From Sarcophilus harrisii (taxonomy: Eukaryota; Chordata; Mammalia; Dasyuromorphia; Dasyuridae), in the NCBI RefSeq assembly GCF_902635505.1, contig NC_045428.1, positions 300,939,107 through 301,003,106 of the forward strand: a stretch of 64,000 nucleotides of DNA, in the 5' to 3' direction. The notes under the pieces are model-generated. The model did no database searches. It had not been told where the DNA came from and saw nothing but the letters and a program-made list of their open reading frames with translations. A program made the position numbers and the translations under genes. This document shows positions 20,701 to 35,700 of the stretch, one piece after another. How positions within the stretch are numbered: position 1 is the first letter of the stretch; the number at the start of each line of letters is the position of its first letter.

Positions 20701-23700
20701 GTCCTATCATAATCATGTATAGCATAGTTATATTGTTAATTTTTAGAATTTGTGGCAGAGGAAAACCCAGTTCACTTAGTTAAGGTAATGATTCTACCTC
20801 TTTTTAATATATCTTACATATATATCCATAGGAGTACCTCCCATCTGACTCACTCTTCTACACATAATTCTGCCATATCAGACAGCTAATCAAACTTCCC
20901 TCCATTTCAGCAATCTGCCCATAGAGCTGCCATCCGAGGATTTATCCGGTATGGCTGGAGATGGGGTTGGAGAACAGCCGTCTTTGTGACTATATTTAAG
21001 TAAGCTCTCTTTGAATACTGGTGAGAACAAAGAACACTTTCAGTAAGGCATTTTATTACTTTATATTTTAAAAAACTGACTTAAGGACTGCATCTTTCCA
21101 AATTCATAACTGCTATCTCTCTTCAAAGAGGAAAAAAGTATCTATCCCTTTCTCAGAGAAACAGGAATGGATACTTTTTATTTCTTGCATTTCCTTAAGG
21201 GCTAACTGCTTTTTAGTGTTGTTATTCTTTATGTTATTTTGGTCTTTGTGTGTATCCTTTTGGTTTTGTTTTCTTCATTTTATACCAGTCTCATTTTTAA
21301 AAAAATTCCTCATTTGCATTTTTATGATATAATACAATGACGTCATATTCATATTCCACAATTTTTTTGTGTGATTTAATAATGATTTTTTTTACAAGAT
21401 GCCAACTTTTAATATTGACCAGGAATTTGTGTTTAATTTTACAGTGTTAATTATCATCCTTTTTGACAAAATAAAACATGTTACATATGGAAAGACTCAC
21501 CAAAACTGAGACTTTCCATTATCTCTGCCTGAGGTTTTTTCTTTGGGACATCATGCAGTTCAGTTCTCCCACAGAGCATTGGGTACTTCTTTTTAACATA
21601 GTACTACTTGTGATTTTCTTGCCTATTTGAACTCCTCCATTAATTTATTTGAATGTGGAATGATCCACTTCAACATCTATGAATATTTTTAGATTGTTGC
21701 ATCTTTCTTCTTTTTCTTCCATTTCATCATTATCTTTTTGGTGAGCTTTAATTTTATTTTGAGATTTATTCTTTCTTGAATTTATATTAATTTTGAGAGC
21801 TGTTGTGAGAAACTTGATTTCTTATAGCCTTTCACTCTGCTATCTTCTAACAATATGTCTTTAAAAGTATTAGGCAGCAATGCAAATGTGGCCTTTGGCA
21901 TATCTTAATTGTATTTTTCCTATCTGCATTAACATTTGAAATAATATGGTCCTGTGGGCTTCCTGTAAAAAGGAAGCTGAATAATCTTCCCTAAGGGGTG
22001 GAATATGATGTCAGTGGGGGTCTCTGCCAAGTGTCCAGTAGGACGATGGTGTCTGTTACTGTATGGTGAGCAGATTTTGAGGAATGGTGACAGAAGTGAA
22101 ATGCAGGCATTCCAACCATGACATGGGTATTCTTCAGAGGCTGAGGTAGGGTTGGCAGACATGATGGAGCTCATCCCGTATCACTCATATGCACTTTATA
22201 GCATTAGAATTAAATGTAGAATTTGAGAACATACTTTCCTAAGTGTATCTATCAATCCTTTACTTACATACAGCATGAAATGCTAATTTGGTCAAAAGGT
22301 GTTTTATCTAAGAATATGATTGTTTTGACAATGAACAGTAGTCTCCAATTGATACATTTTTAATACTCATATAATGTGTATGATAGTTATAATTCCTTCA
22401 TAATAAATGATCCTTCACAGATTTGGATATTCAGATTCCCCCACCCCATCTCCAAATGTGTATTTTTTGGTGTCATTATTTAAATTATGCATGAGTGGCA
22501 TTTGCCAGTTTCATGTTTTACAAACAAGACTATAATTTTTTAATCAATAACTAAAATAATATTTCACAGAAATCATGCCATTTTGTGCATGAGTTGAGAG
22601 AAAGCAAGTGCACAAGAGTGTTTATGTGATGATGTTTTATTTTACCAGTTATTTAATAAAGTAAGATAATGAAAATGTTACTGATTTTACCTGGCTTCCA
22701 TCACAGTAAGCTGAATAGAATGTCCCAAGGGACATATTCCACAATTTGTCCAGCTATTCTTTGATTGTCAGCACTTACTTTGTTTTTAGTTATTTGCTAC
22801 CACAAAGAGTGCCACTAGGAATATTTTGTTAAAGGACCTTTCTTTCTGACATTTATCTCTTTGTGATATGTATCCAATATTGGGGTCAATACTTATAAAT
22901 AATTTAATGACTTTTCCCCTAGGATTCCAAGTTTTCCAGAATGTTTGAACCAGTTCCCAGCATTATCAACTAAGTGTTAGTGGGATGAATATATCTTTGT
23001 GACTTTTTTTTTTCCCCTAAAGTGTCTTTTATCTCTCTTACTTGATTTTCAAAGCCTTTTTGGAGCTCTCCATGGCCTGAGACCATTCCTTACTTTTCTT
23101 GGAGGTTTTGGATGTAGGAGTTTTGATTTCATTATCTCCTGAGTGTATGTTTTGATTTTCCTTGTTGTGACTTATATAAGTATGGTGCTTATTTCTTAGT
23201 AAAGTATGTTTGATTGTCTTTGTAGAGTGTGTTGTCCTCAGCACCAGAATATATGGATTTTTTACTAATGTGGTTTAAAGATTCTAAATGGAAAGGGAGG
23301 AAGCAATCTGGATGTAGTTTAATTTCTTCATTTTCAACCTCTAAGTTAGCTCATTGTAAAGAGACTTGGCAAGCTGAAGAGTAGTCAACAGTCAGAGCTT
23401 TATTTTACAAAGTCCTCATTGTAAGGCTCAGGATTCATAGAGATTCTGAAGCAGAATAAAGAAGTAACAAAGATCTGGAGTAGGGTTAATGAATGAAAAT
23501 GCTAGCCTACTCCTTTTGTTAAAAATATTATCAAGAAGTAACTGGGTTGAGGAGCTTTATGGTCATGATATTGGGAGAAAACTGTCAGTATGCTCAAAAA
23601 CATAATTTTTCTTGCTTTTTTTTTTTTTTTTTTTCCCAATCTCTTTAGCACAGTGAGTGTTGGTCTGAATGTATACCGAAATAAAAATGCCATGAGCCAT

Positions 23701-26700
23701 TTTGTTGTTGCCGGAGGTAAGTGGTTTTTAAAATTTTTAAAAACATTTATCATTGTATGCAAATGGCTTAATGGTTAGTAAAAGGCATTGAAAGTTCTAG
23801 GCCTTCTGCATCAATTCATCTTTTGACTAGGTATATTATTTTGAAATTCTGCCTCAAAACTTTTATAATGTAAAAGGAGTTTGTGAAACTTGCTGCATGT
23901 AAGATGTTTTGATGGGAAAAAACTTAATTATTTGAACTAAAATTACATAGTTTACTAGAATAGAATTAATTGAAATGGGATTAGTAAAGCACAGTTACCA
24001 CATACCATAATTTAGCATGTAGGAACAGCTTTGCTAGACAATATGTGGCATTAAGTCATTTTTTTGTTAGAGTGATCTACCTATATTTCAGTGGTGATGA
24101 TTCTTACTGCCCATCAGAAGTTTTGGGTTCATGCTGATATCTTTTAGATTTGATATTGTTTATAGGAAGATATACTTATTAAGAATTTGAATAATTTGTC
24201 TGTAAATTATTAAAATTAGCAAATTCTCTAGCTTGTTTAATTATGAGAGATAATAGTTCTCATTTTTAGAAAGATAGTAAATGTCCTTGAAGGGCATTTA
24301 TAAGCAGTTTTGTTCATTCAGCAAACATTTACTAAGTATCTTCTAGGCACTAAGCTAAGAATTATGTAGGAAACTAAAATCTTGAGAAAGAAAGCTTGAC
24401 CTCAAAATACTTATGATTTAATGTGGGAAATACTACATTTGTCTTTATGGTTATTTTTGTAAATGAACTAAAATGCCACCAAATGAGCATATGGAAAGAG
24501 CTGTTGAAATTTAGAGAAGAGATAAGAGAACCTCCATCAGATTTCTTGGAAGAGGCTGGGAGTATTTGAACTGGGCCTAAGAGATTGGGGAGGGTATTAA
24601 CAAGTTAAGGAGAGAGGGGCACTTAAAGCAAAGAGCTTAAGACCCAGAGAAGAAAGTGAAAAGATCTGTGGAGAACTTATGGTTTAATTAGGCAGACAAT
24701 ATATATAATATAAAGTAATTAAATTGAATAAATGAATGAATGAAAAAGCATTTATAAACAGGTATGTTTTCTGAACTGTGCTAAGTTCTGAGGATTCAAA
24801 GATTAAAAAAAATCTTTTTAAGAGACAATTCTTGCCCTCAAATAGATTACTATATTCTGCTTCAGGAGGTAACAGATACATATGTAGAAACATAGAAGAT
24901 CATTTTTGGAGGAGAGTAAGGCAGTAGTATAGTAGCTGGGGGATGGGGTAGGGAGTATTAGGAAAGACTTCATGTAGAAAGTAGCAATTGAACTGAGGCT
25001 TGAAGGAGAACAGGGTTTCTGAATGGTGGAGGTAACTAGGGAATATGTTCTGGATATGGAGGATAGCCCCTGCAAAGAAGGAGGTGGGAGATGAAGTGAT
25101 ATATTTGAGCTACAGTAAGACAGCCATTTTGCCAAACTGTAGTGTGCAAAGTTCTTTGTCTACAAAAAAGACACAAAACCGTTCCTTGGCTGTGGGAGTT
25201 CATATTCTAATAGAGGAGACATCATGCAAAGAATTGTACATATAAGAGATATATATATATATATATATATATAGTATGAATGGAAGGTAATTCCAAAAGG
25301 GAAGGTGCTAACAGTAGTATAGGAAAGGCCTCCTATAGAAGGTAGGATTTTAACTGAATCTTGAAGGAAGCCCAGAAAACTAAGGCAGAGGTGAGGAGAG
25401 ATAACATCTGAGAGGCAAGGGAGAATTTCAGTGAAAAGGTACAGTCTGGAAATGAGAGTGTCGGCTGTGAAGAACAAGAAGGCCATTGTTGCTTTATTAT
25501 AGAATGTGTGAAAGGCATATAGTAGAGAAGATTTGAAAGAGAGGAAGGGGCCAGGTTTCAAAGGGATCTAAAAGCCAAATAGAGGATTTTGTATTTGATC
25601 CTGGGATAATATTTGGAAGATACTGGAGTTTCTTAAAGGGTGGTATGTGACATGGTCATATTTGCACTCTAGAAAATCACTTTGGCAATTAAGTGGAGGA
25701 TGGATTGGAGTCTGAAGAGATTTGAGGTAAGAAGTCCTATAAGAAGGCTTTTGCAGTAGTCCAAGGGAGAAGTAATGAGAATTGTACTAGGATGGCAGCT
25801 ATAAGAATGGAGAGAAAGGTACATATACAAAAGACATTGTGAAAGGAGAATCTCAAGATTGAATTGAATATTCTTCAGATGATAGTCTGACAGCAAGTCA
25901 TAAAATGCTACAGTCTCTGAAGATTTAAGTTTCGGGGTCACTCAAAAGTCAATGGAGGGCATGAACAGCCTGCAGCATATTACTAATAAAGAACTGTGGC
26001 AAAGAAGTTGCTTAATGGATATCTTCAGAGAGCTGTAAGACTGTAAAAAGACATAGAGCAGTCATGTATTGAGAGTGGATAATTGGTAGCCAGTAGCTAG
26101 CATGCTTCTTTGGCATTCTGAAGATGTCAGGAGATCTAAAGGAATGTCTATGACATTTTAGACAGTCTCATGGAAAGAGATTACATGAGTACCTGGACAG
26201 TCATCTGGGAAAAGAGGCAAGCATTAATAAGCCTCTTCTAAGATACCAATGACATAAAAACCATAATGAAAGTCTCTGCCCTCAAGGAACTTATAATCTA
26301 ATGAGACTATGCACATATGTAGGTGTGTACAAAACACATACATGTACAACAGATCTAGGGGTAACCTTGGGAAGGAAGATACTGTCCACTGTGGGGACTG
26401 GCCAGGAGAAGCCTCCTGCAGAAGATCTTTGAAGTTAACTAGAGGCAGAAGTGAGGGGGTGGGGGGCAGATGCCTTCTAGGAATACAGGGACAACCAGGA
26501 CAGAGTGCAGAGGTGGGATGAGAGTGTTGTGAATCAGCAGCAGCAAGAAGGACTGTTTGACTGGACTGTAGAGTGCCCAGAAGGGATAAGGCTAGAAAGA
26601 AAGGTAAGATGGGGCCAAGTTGTGAAGAGGTTTAAAAACGCCAAACAAAGGAATCTGTATCTGGTCTGAGAGGTAGACATGAGAGTTTATAAGTTAGGAG

Positions 26701-29700
26701 TGACATGGTCAGGCCTGCACTTTAGAGAAATCACTTTGGTAGTCGAGTGGAGGATAAATTGGAGTAGGGAGAGTCTTGAGGCACCGAGACCAATTAGGAG
26801 ACTATTACAATTGTCCATATGAGAGGTGATGAGACCCTGAAGTGCAGTGGTGAATGGGTGATGGTCTGCATCTTTGGAGATGTTATCAACACTTATGAGA
26901 TCACAGATTCTTCTATCTGGTTTTGGCTAGTCTAGCACACTGATTTTTGGGGCAGGATGGCATAGGGGTTGGAATGCTGCACATAGGAAGGTCTGAGTTC
27001 AGGTACATTTGGACCCTGGAGGTAGTATCTGGGTCCTCTAATTTCAAGACCTCAGGCTTTTTTAGGGAGTTATGTATACCAGTGAAATCACAAATCTAAT
27101 CTCTATCCTTTCATTTAATTTCAGCACATAGAAATCAAATTGCCTTTTTTGTGATTTGTTTCTGAACTTTCTTTAAATGTTTTCTTGATGCTCCTTTAAA
27201 AAAAAAAACAACTTGGTATTCATTAAATTATCTTTCATTCTCCCAATGCAAACCCTTCTTTAAAACAAATAAATAGAGTCAAGCACAACAAATCACTTTG
27301 TTGTTGATCATTTCTAAAAATATGTCTCATTCTGCTCCATCAGCTCTCTTTGAAGAGGCAATCTCCCCTTGTATTTTCCTGTCATTTTCTTATTCAACAT
27401 CTTGACCACATTGAGTATCTTGTGGTAATTTCATTCTTACTTCGGGAGGTTAGTTGTTACTAAGTATTATTTCCAGTTGGAGATTTCTTTTCAATTCCTT
27501 TTACCCATAGTATTTTTTTCATGGTATAAGGCATGCCTTTTTGTTGTTGTTGTTGTTGTTGTTTTTCATTTGCCAACACCAGTCTGTCCCTGTCAACTTC
27601 CCCTTGTGACAAAACAACTAAGCATAGCTACAGACATGATGACTGCATCTAGCAGGGTATGCAGCCTTTTTATACCCCCACCTCCACGGTAAAAAGGGAC
27701 AGGCATGCCTTCATGTGTTCTGAAGCATCAAATTAGAAATAATAATTGTGCAGTATTCAGCTTCATCTTAGGTTTCTTTTTATTTATGTTTATTGTCATT
27801 ATATATTGTTTTCCTGGATCTGCTTGTCTCATCCTGCATTACATCATAAATATCTTCCCATGTTTCTTTGAATTTTTTAGTCATTTCTTTTGTTTGTTTT
27901 TGCTTGTGTTTGTTTTTTTTTTTTTTTTTTTTTTTAACATTTATAACAGTGACAGTTGGCTTTTATTTTCATTATAAGCAAGAGAGTGCTGGACAAGGAG
28001 AAAGCGATAACTTGCAAAGATTAACAATAAAGCACTGTAACAATAGAAACTGAACAAATAAACAGAAAATGCTTATGACTAACCAGGCAAAAAACTACCG
28101 TTTGCAAGGATTAGTATTCATTTGTCAAGTATCAGATTGTTGTTCCAGTCGTGTCTGTCTCTTTGTGACCTCTTTTGGGGTTTTCTTAGTAAATATCCTG
28201 GAGTGCTTTGACATTTCCTTTTTTTTACAGATGAGGAAACTGAGGCAAACAGATTTAAGTGACTTGCCCACACAGCTGAGATCAGATTTAAATTCAGACT
28301 ATGTCCAATAGTCTGATCTCTACTGCACCACTTAGCGGCAAAAGAGAAAAATAGAGAACTCAGCTCCATATATCTGACCTGTGAGGAAAATTGCTAATGG
28401 CACAGGTATTTGTGCAAGTACTGGGATGAATCTCAGAAACCATCTCATTCAGCAGATCTCTGAATGAGAATTCCTTCTATAATATATCTGACTAGTGGTC
28501 TTTTAGCTCGTGTATGATGATTTCCTATGAGGGTTCTAGATTTAAAACAAAAAGCAAGGGGAGTGAGAGCTAATAGTTAAATGGTCATTGCTGAATTTTA
28601 GATGTGAGCAGTTATATCTTAGAAATCGGAAAATGCCACAAATACAGGCTTGTTTTCTTGTTTTGTTGATTGCTTAGATTTTAAAAAGCAATGCAGAAAA
28701 TGTTTTTGATGCAGATTAGGTTTAAAAGTATATGTATAGGATAGAGCATCAGCCCTGAAGTCAGGGGGACCTGAGTTCAAATCTGCCCTCAGACACTTAA
28801 GACTTCCTACCTGTGTGACCCTGGGCAAGTCACTTAACTCCAATTGCCTCAGGGGAAAAAAAAGGTATGTATGTACATTTCCCTTCCTTCCCCCTACCAG
28901 CAGGGTGAGACTAGAAGGAACTTTGGAATTTACAGTCATTACTTCTTATGTTGTAATAATAATGGTAGAGGTTGTATTTGAACTCACATTCTGTTGATGT
29001 CTAATTCAGCTTTCTGTCATACCAAAGTGCCTCTCAAAGTGACCAGGTTCTAGTTCTGGTTAGGTTTTGCTTCAAACCTGCCACTAACTAGTTTTGTAGC
29101 CTTAATCAGACCATTTAACTCTGGCTCTCATTGTCCTCATCTCTAAAGTAAGGGGATTTGAATAAATGATCTCTAGTTCTAACATCTAAGTTTTTTGCTG
29201 TCAACAGTTTGGGCTGGAGAAAGGTGAGGATGCAATTAGAAATTTCTGGAGAAACTCTAGAAGGGGACGTCAGTGAACTTTCAAGGAGTTTTTTAAATGC
29301 TGATGCTATTCTTTAAAACTTATGTCTCCTTCTCCTTGATAAAAACATTTCATAAGCAAGGCTTTTAAATTATCAATCACAGAATAACAATGGTTTTTGA
29401 AGGCAGAGGTTACAAAAATGAAATGATAAGGGTGGGAATAAGAGAAAGAATTTTTTCCCTTGAGTTACTTCAGTAAGAATTATAGAAAAAAAAAAAGTAG
29501 CAAGCAAAACATTTAAGAATTTATACATGTGAGAAATTTGCCCATGGTAGAGTTAGCTGAGTTATGGTCAAAGATAGAGGAAAAACAAATTTTTCTTTTA
29601 ATAATCCTTTGAGGTCGTAGGGCATGTATTAATGTTTTCATTTTGGAGAAAAGGAAATTGAAACTCAGTAATGTTTATTTACTTGCCCCTGTTCACATGT

Positions 29701-32700
29701 GTAGTAAATGATGAAGTTGGGACTCAGTCAAGTAATGATATTTTTAAGATGGGAAAATTTCTTCATCTTTGGAGACAGAAAGGGGAAAACCAGTTAGATA
29801 GAAAGAGGTTAAAGATGCTAGAGAATGAAGAATGGAAGCAAGATCATGCAGGAAGTGGGAAGGGATGGTACTTAGAGAACAAGTGAAACTGTTGTGAGAA
29901 AAAGACTTGTGAGAAAAAGAAAAGAGCCCTTTTGAATAGGCAAGAAAACACAAAAAGATCAATGGAGAGATAACAAAGATACTGGAACTGTAGCTTATAG
30001 AGTATTGACCAAAAAACACAACAGAATTTCTGTGCCCATTTTAGCAGAAGAAAAACTGTATGGGGAAAAAAAAAAGTACGAAAGGACTGAGACTTTTAGT
30101 TCCAATGTTTAATTTAAAAATCTGCCTTTTCTGTTTTTTAATAGCTGCTACAGGAAGTCTTTTCAGAATGCATTTGGGTTTGACTAGTCTGGTGGCTGGT
30201 GGTTTATTTGGAGCCATTCTGGGGTATGTTTTACATGATTTGTGTCCAAATTAGCATAATTTTAATTAATGCCTCTGATTATGATATATTCCCCAAGATA
30301 AAATTTAATCTTTGTAGGGTTAGAAGATCATGACTCTTAGAATGACAGGGTCCTTCTGTCACTTTTAAAATATTCTATGTCTAATCATACAATAATAATC
30401 CAGTGCTGATTCAAACCTTTTTTTCTACCACTACTTTTTCTCTAGACAGACCTCAGTAGAAATGAATCTTTTTTAAATACCACTGGTTATTCCAAACATA
30501 TAGAAACAGAATTTGAACTAAGTGGTTTGTAGTTAAGGATAGGAAAAGAAATTTAAGTTACAGTTTTGTGTTTTTGTTTTTGTTTTGAAGTATTATAGCT
30601 ACCTTAAAAGGGAAAATATTTAAATGTGTGACAAAAGCCACTTTAAACAGATTCTGTTAAATTCAGGGAAAAAACATTTCCCTATTCAAGCAACCTTTGG
30701 TCAGATTTTCTTCACTAATATAATAGCTGTCTGTTTAGATGAAATAAGACTATGGAGATATAAACAAGCGCCAGTTTATTGGAGCAACCTAGGGGTATTT
30801 GCAAAAATATTTGAAGACTCCTAAAGGGAGCTTTAAATGCAAAAGCATTATCAGAATCTCCTTTCAGTGTGGTCATATGGAAAGAGTGATGGGTTTGGAA
30901 TCAGAGAAGAACCTGGCTTTAAATTTCAGTTTATGCACTGACTGCCAGTATGCTCTTTGGCCAGTTCACTTAATTTATCTGTGTCTCAATTTTATCATCT
31001 TTAAAAATGATATTTAAATGAGATAACTTGGTAACACTTTTAGGTCTAACTCTGATGTTTCAGAGAACTAATATTTTATAACTTTAAAATGGTGGGTTTT
31101 GTTGATGTGATCTATGATGTGGGGTTTGGCACCAAATGATGGCAGGCACCAAAAGCTGGGGTTTGATCCTATGAAGAATTCACAATGGCCATTCTCTTTG
31201 CAAAAGGTAGATTTATTTAGGGGAAGAGATTACAGACAAAATGAAAGGATACAATAGATACCAGGAATGACAAATATGAAATAGAGTGGGAATTCATGTG
31301 AAAGACAAATCCTTCAGTGAAACTCACAATTACCCATTAGAAAGAGAGCACCCTATGAGGTTGGGGCATGTCCTTAGCTGGCAGAGTAAAAGGGACTTAG
31401 CACCCTAAAAGAGTTAGTTGGCTGTAAGGAGGACAAGTGGGGTTGAGAAACACAGTGGAGTTAGGGGAGATACCACGTGGCTTGGAAGGGGAAAGGGAAA
31501 GACACCACAAGGCACTTGAGGCAGAGAAGTGTGATGGACCGATCCAAGGAAGGCAGCAATGATGTCATGGGCTATAAGTTGTCTTATAGAGAGAATTTAT
31601 TCTCAAGGAGTTGATATAACTTGGATTTCTGACTGGATTACTTAAGACCACAGAACTAAACTGATCTCAATTATCAGAGCCTGCCAGGAATAGTTATCTG
31701 TGAAAAAAGTTATCTGTGCCAGGGAATAATTTTTATCAATTTCTCTCCTAACCACATTGAAAACTTCATTGTGAAAGCCAACAAATTAAAATTGTTATGA
31801 ACAGTATAGTCTAATTGTGTACTAACATTCTTGGGCATTTATAGATTAATAAAATCATAGTGTTTAGAATTGCACAGCACTTTAGAGTCATCTCATCCAG
31901 CCTCTGAAATAGTATACCTCCCTCAAAAAAACCACCTTTCTTTAGCATCCTTGACAGGTTCCTTTGAAATATTATAGCTACCTTATTGAAGGGAAAAGTA
32001 TTTAAATGTGTGACAAAAGCCATTTTAAATAGAGATTGTTTAATAATTGTCAAAGATGAAAACTAACCAGTCAGATTCAGAAAAAAAAAAAATTTCTCTA
32101 GTCAAACCACCTTTAGTTAACATATATAGATTGCTTACTGTGGGACCAAAACACTTACAGGTATGGAAGATATTGAAAAGGAAAATAAATCACAGATCCT
32201 GATCTTGAGAAGCTTCTGGTTTATTTGAAACAATCAGCTATACAGAATCAATCAGTGCAAGGCAGTGTGATGAAGAGTTGACAACTGTCTCAATGTACAA
32301 GGAGTTCTGCTCATGAGTCTTTAAGGGTTACTTTAACTCTACCTTTGATGGATCCATTCATACCATCAACCTAAGGTTGTTAATAACTTTTCCTCAGAAA
32401 TACATATTTTATAATTCTGGTTTATTTTTCTCCTGTGAGAATGAATCCTAGAGTCTTTTTCTAGGTGTGATGTTATATCTTTTACCAGTCAGGACATCTT
32501 CCCGATTTTCTCTTTGTTATTGCCTCTACATAGAGAACTGTTTCATTGTTGGTGTTTGTTTGTTTTTTTTTTTTTGACATTGATCTCAATTGTTCTGAGT
32601 ACCAACTAAAGCTTTCCGTAGTGGAAGAGCAGGAGACATTTTCACCTTATCATTATTTAACTAATTGTGACTTAAGGCTCTATGTAGTATTTTGTGTGTT

Positions 32701-35700
32701 ATGAAATTGCATTTTTTCTCTTCACTTGCTCTCCCCCAAAACTCCCACTTCACTGAACCTACCCAATTCACAGAAATAGTAAAACAAAGTAATAAGAAGC
32801 CATTATTATACTCTAAATAATTAAGCAAAACAACATAAAAAAGTGATTGTTAAATGTTGTTGTCTGTGTGCCTGTTTAGCTTTCTGAAGCAGTTATTCTG
32901 TCTTTTTAATCTCAGTGCTCCTTTTGGACTCATGTTCATGATCATACAGAAGTTTCAAGGGGAGACTGTTTGGGACAGAAAACAGAAGGAGCGAAAAGAG
33001 ATCTACGAGTTCAAGCTGAGTGAGTGGTAAGTAAGCAAGGTGCCCCTGGGGCTCACTTCTCAGACCCGATGGGCTTGGCCTCATTGGGCTTCTTACCAGT
33101 CAGCTTTTTAATTTTACATATCATCTCATTCTAAAATATATTTAATAAAAAAAAATTTTTTTAATTTAAGTGACAAAAATTTAATTTAAATACATTTATC
33201 ACATTTATTTTTGCTGTGAAAAATAATATAGCATGATGGATAGAGAGCTTTTTTCAGGAAGACCTGAGTTCAAGTCTCATCTCTTGTCATATACTAACTA
33301 TATGTTTCGGCAAGTCTCCTTACTTCTCAGGGCCCCAAACAAGACTCCGGGACAGAGGAGGGCCCAACCTTCATGGTTAAAGGAAGTTTCTCACTAAGAC
33401 TTCCCTACCCTCATAAAATCACAAACCTTATTAAAAGTAAATGAGTAAATATATACAATGCAAATAGAAGGTCAATGGAAAACATGATAGTCATTAATTT
33501 TTCTCTCTAATATGATGAGGTTCTTTATGTGTGTGAACCTTTGTTAGGAGAAACAAAAGCATGCTTGTTGTATTTGACTGATGTATTTTTCCTTTTCTTC
33601 TTTATATAAGAAGGGACATGTGAAAGGAACTGCATAGGCAAGGGGTGAACTTTACTTGAATTTCACATTTCACATATTTGTTAACATTCTAGAGCTTACA
33701 TTTCTCAAGATGCTGAGAATCTCCTTCATTGTCACCTTGGAAAACTCAGAAAAAATTAAGATGTGTTATAAAGAGAAATATTTTTGCCAGCTCTTTTAAA
33801 AAGCCCAGTAAAATAATTTATTTTATTAAATCCTCTTGCAATAGAGATGAAAGCTCAGGAAAAGCCTTAAGGTCTGAAAAATACAGCTAGCTATTATATT
33901 TTAAACTATTGCATGTCAATAATAATCTTAGAATGATAAAGAATTTAGAAGGTAGATGTGGTTTCTGCTGAATGGATAGGAATAGGGAACTGGAATTATA
34001 TAGTTCTATGGCCCTATAGCTACAATAAGAAGCTGTTTAAAGAAGTGAATTTTAAGAAAGTTTGAAGAAGAAGAAAAAAATGTATGGAAAATACACTGGA
34101 TTTGGTTTAGAATTTTGATTCTAACTCTTAACTACCTATATAACCCTGAGTAAGAAACCCCTTAAACCTCTCTGGCTTATAGTTTGGGAATAATAATACT
34201 TTTACTACTTATTTTACAGGGCTTTTTTAAGGAAAATGCTTTGAAAAAGGTGAATTTATAAACACAAATTGATAGTATCACAGATTTAGAAAAACACAAA
34301 AAAAGTAAAATATTCTCTAACTTTTTCTTTTTTGCTTTATTTAAGATCATTAAAAATGATTTGTTGAGAAAATGATCAAAAACTTTGGAAATAGAGTATG
34401 AACAGAATAAAATGCACGTGACTAGTGGAGTAATTTGAACAGAACATTAATTTGAATTGGCAGTAAAGTACCACAACAGAGAGTATTGAGAGGGTATTCT
34501 CAAGGCAAATTGTAGAAAGATTAGTTGAGATGAGAATGAAATGATGAAAAACAATGCAGAATTAATACTTGTTACTGAGCAGAGTACTGAAGAGATGGAA
34601 AAATAACAGGAAAACCAATTAGAGGTGCTAAGAAATCAGTATCAGTAATCCCAGAACTCAACAGATGGAGTCTGGGTACAAGAAGAATAATTCAGGGCCT
34701 TTCCGTTGGTTTTTTTGTTTGTTAGTTTTTTGAATTATATTGAGGAAAAGAAGATGAACCAAAAAGATAAGGACTACTTGGTTACAACCATACACTTAAA
34801 AAAGATATAAGCAAATATATTTATAATATATGATATATGTATAATATAGAAAACACTAATATTAGGTATAAGGATATAAAAACTATTTTGTCATATGTTA
34901 CACAGAAAAGATTATCACTTGGCATATATAAGCAAATGTATATGTTTATATTGTTCAGAAAAGAATATTAGCTGTAAAGATATATAATGTAATTATATTA
35001 TTGTTATGTATGCATATTAAACACAGAAAAGAAACATTAAGTCATATTTCTTAGGGTTGGTGTTATGTACATCAAAAGCAAAAATTTTAGTTCTACAGTA
35101 CTTTTAGATCTGAATATAATCTGTTTCTGTGGACAATATTAATATTTTTCTTTCAGAACTAATTTACAGTTGCTGGTGTCAATGAGCTGCAATAATTTTT
35201 TAGTAATAAGAAGTTTGAGGGCATATTTTAAAGTAACAGTTTTAGGAAATATATAACATTTTTGAGAAAAATTTTTTTTTTATTTTTAACTTTTGTTTTT
35301 ATATCAAAAACATTTTCCAGTGTATCCTCTCTCTCCTCCCTTTCCCAGAGAGCCAAGAATAAAAAAGAGGGGAAACAGGTCAGGAAAAAACTATCTGCTA
35401 TGCTTTAAAAAAGTCTTATATTACATTCAGAGTTCTATATAACCATAGTTCCCTGTCTTTACAAGAAAATGTATTGGTGGGATATAGACATATCTTCCCA
35501 TATGTTCTTTGGTAACCAAGCTTAGTCATACTTTAGCAGCATTTAGTTTCAATTATTTTGTCATTGTACAGCTATACAACTGCAAGTGATTAAGAATATT
35601 TCTTATTTCTGTTTTCTCTGCTAAGAATAGCAATTCTGAAATGGACTGAACAAAAAAACAAAAAATCATTGACCTGCTATTAAAGGGTTCATATGAAGCT

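Noticed and set aside
23038-23244. 68-codon minus-strand lysine-rich frame as a small gene
   Set aside because: It lies next to antisense L1 ORF2 sequence and is better read as an L1 remnant, though weakly.
25669-25941. 90-codon minus-strand frame as a host gene
   Set aside because: The [15 protein letters not shown] block marks it as L2 ORF2.
29744-30019. 91-codon minus-strand frame
   Set aside because: A purine-rich tract creates a serine- and phenylalanine-rich chance frame. It lies in TIMMDC1 intron 4 with no splice support.
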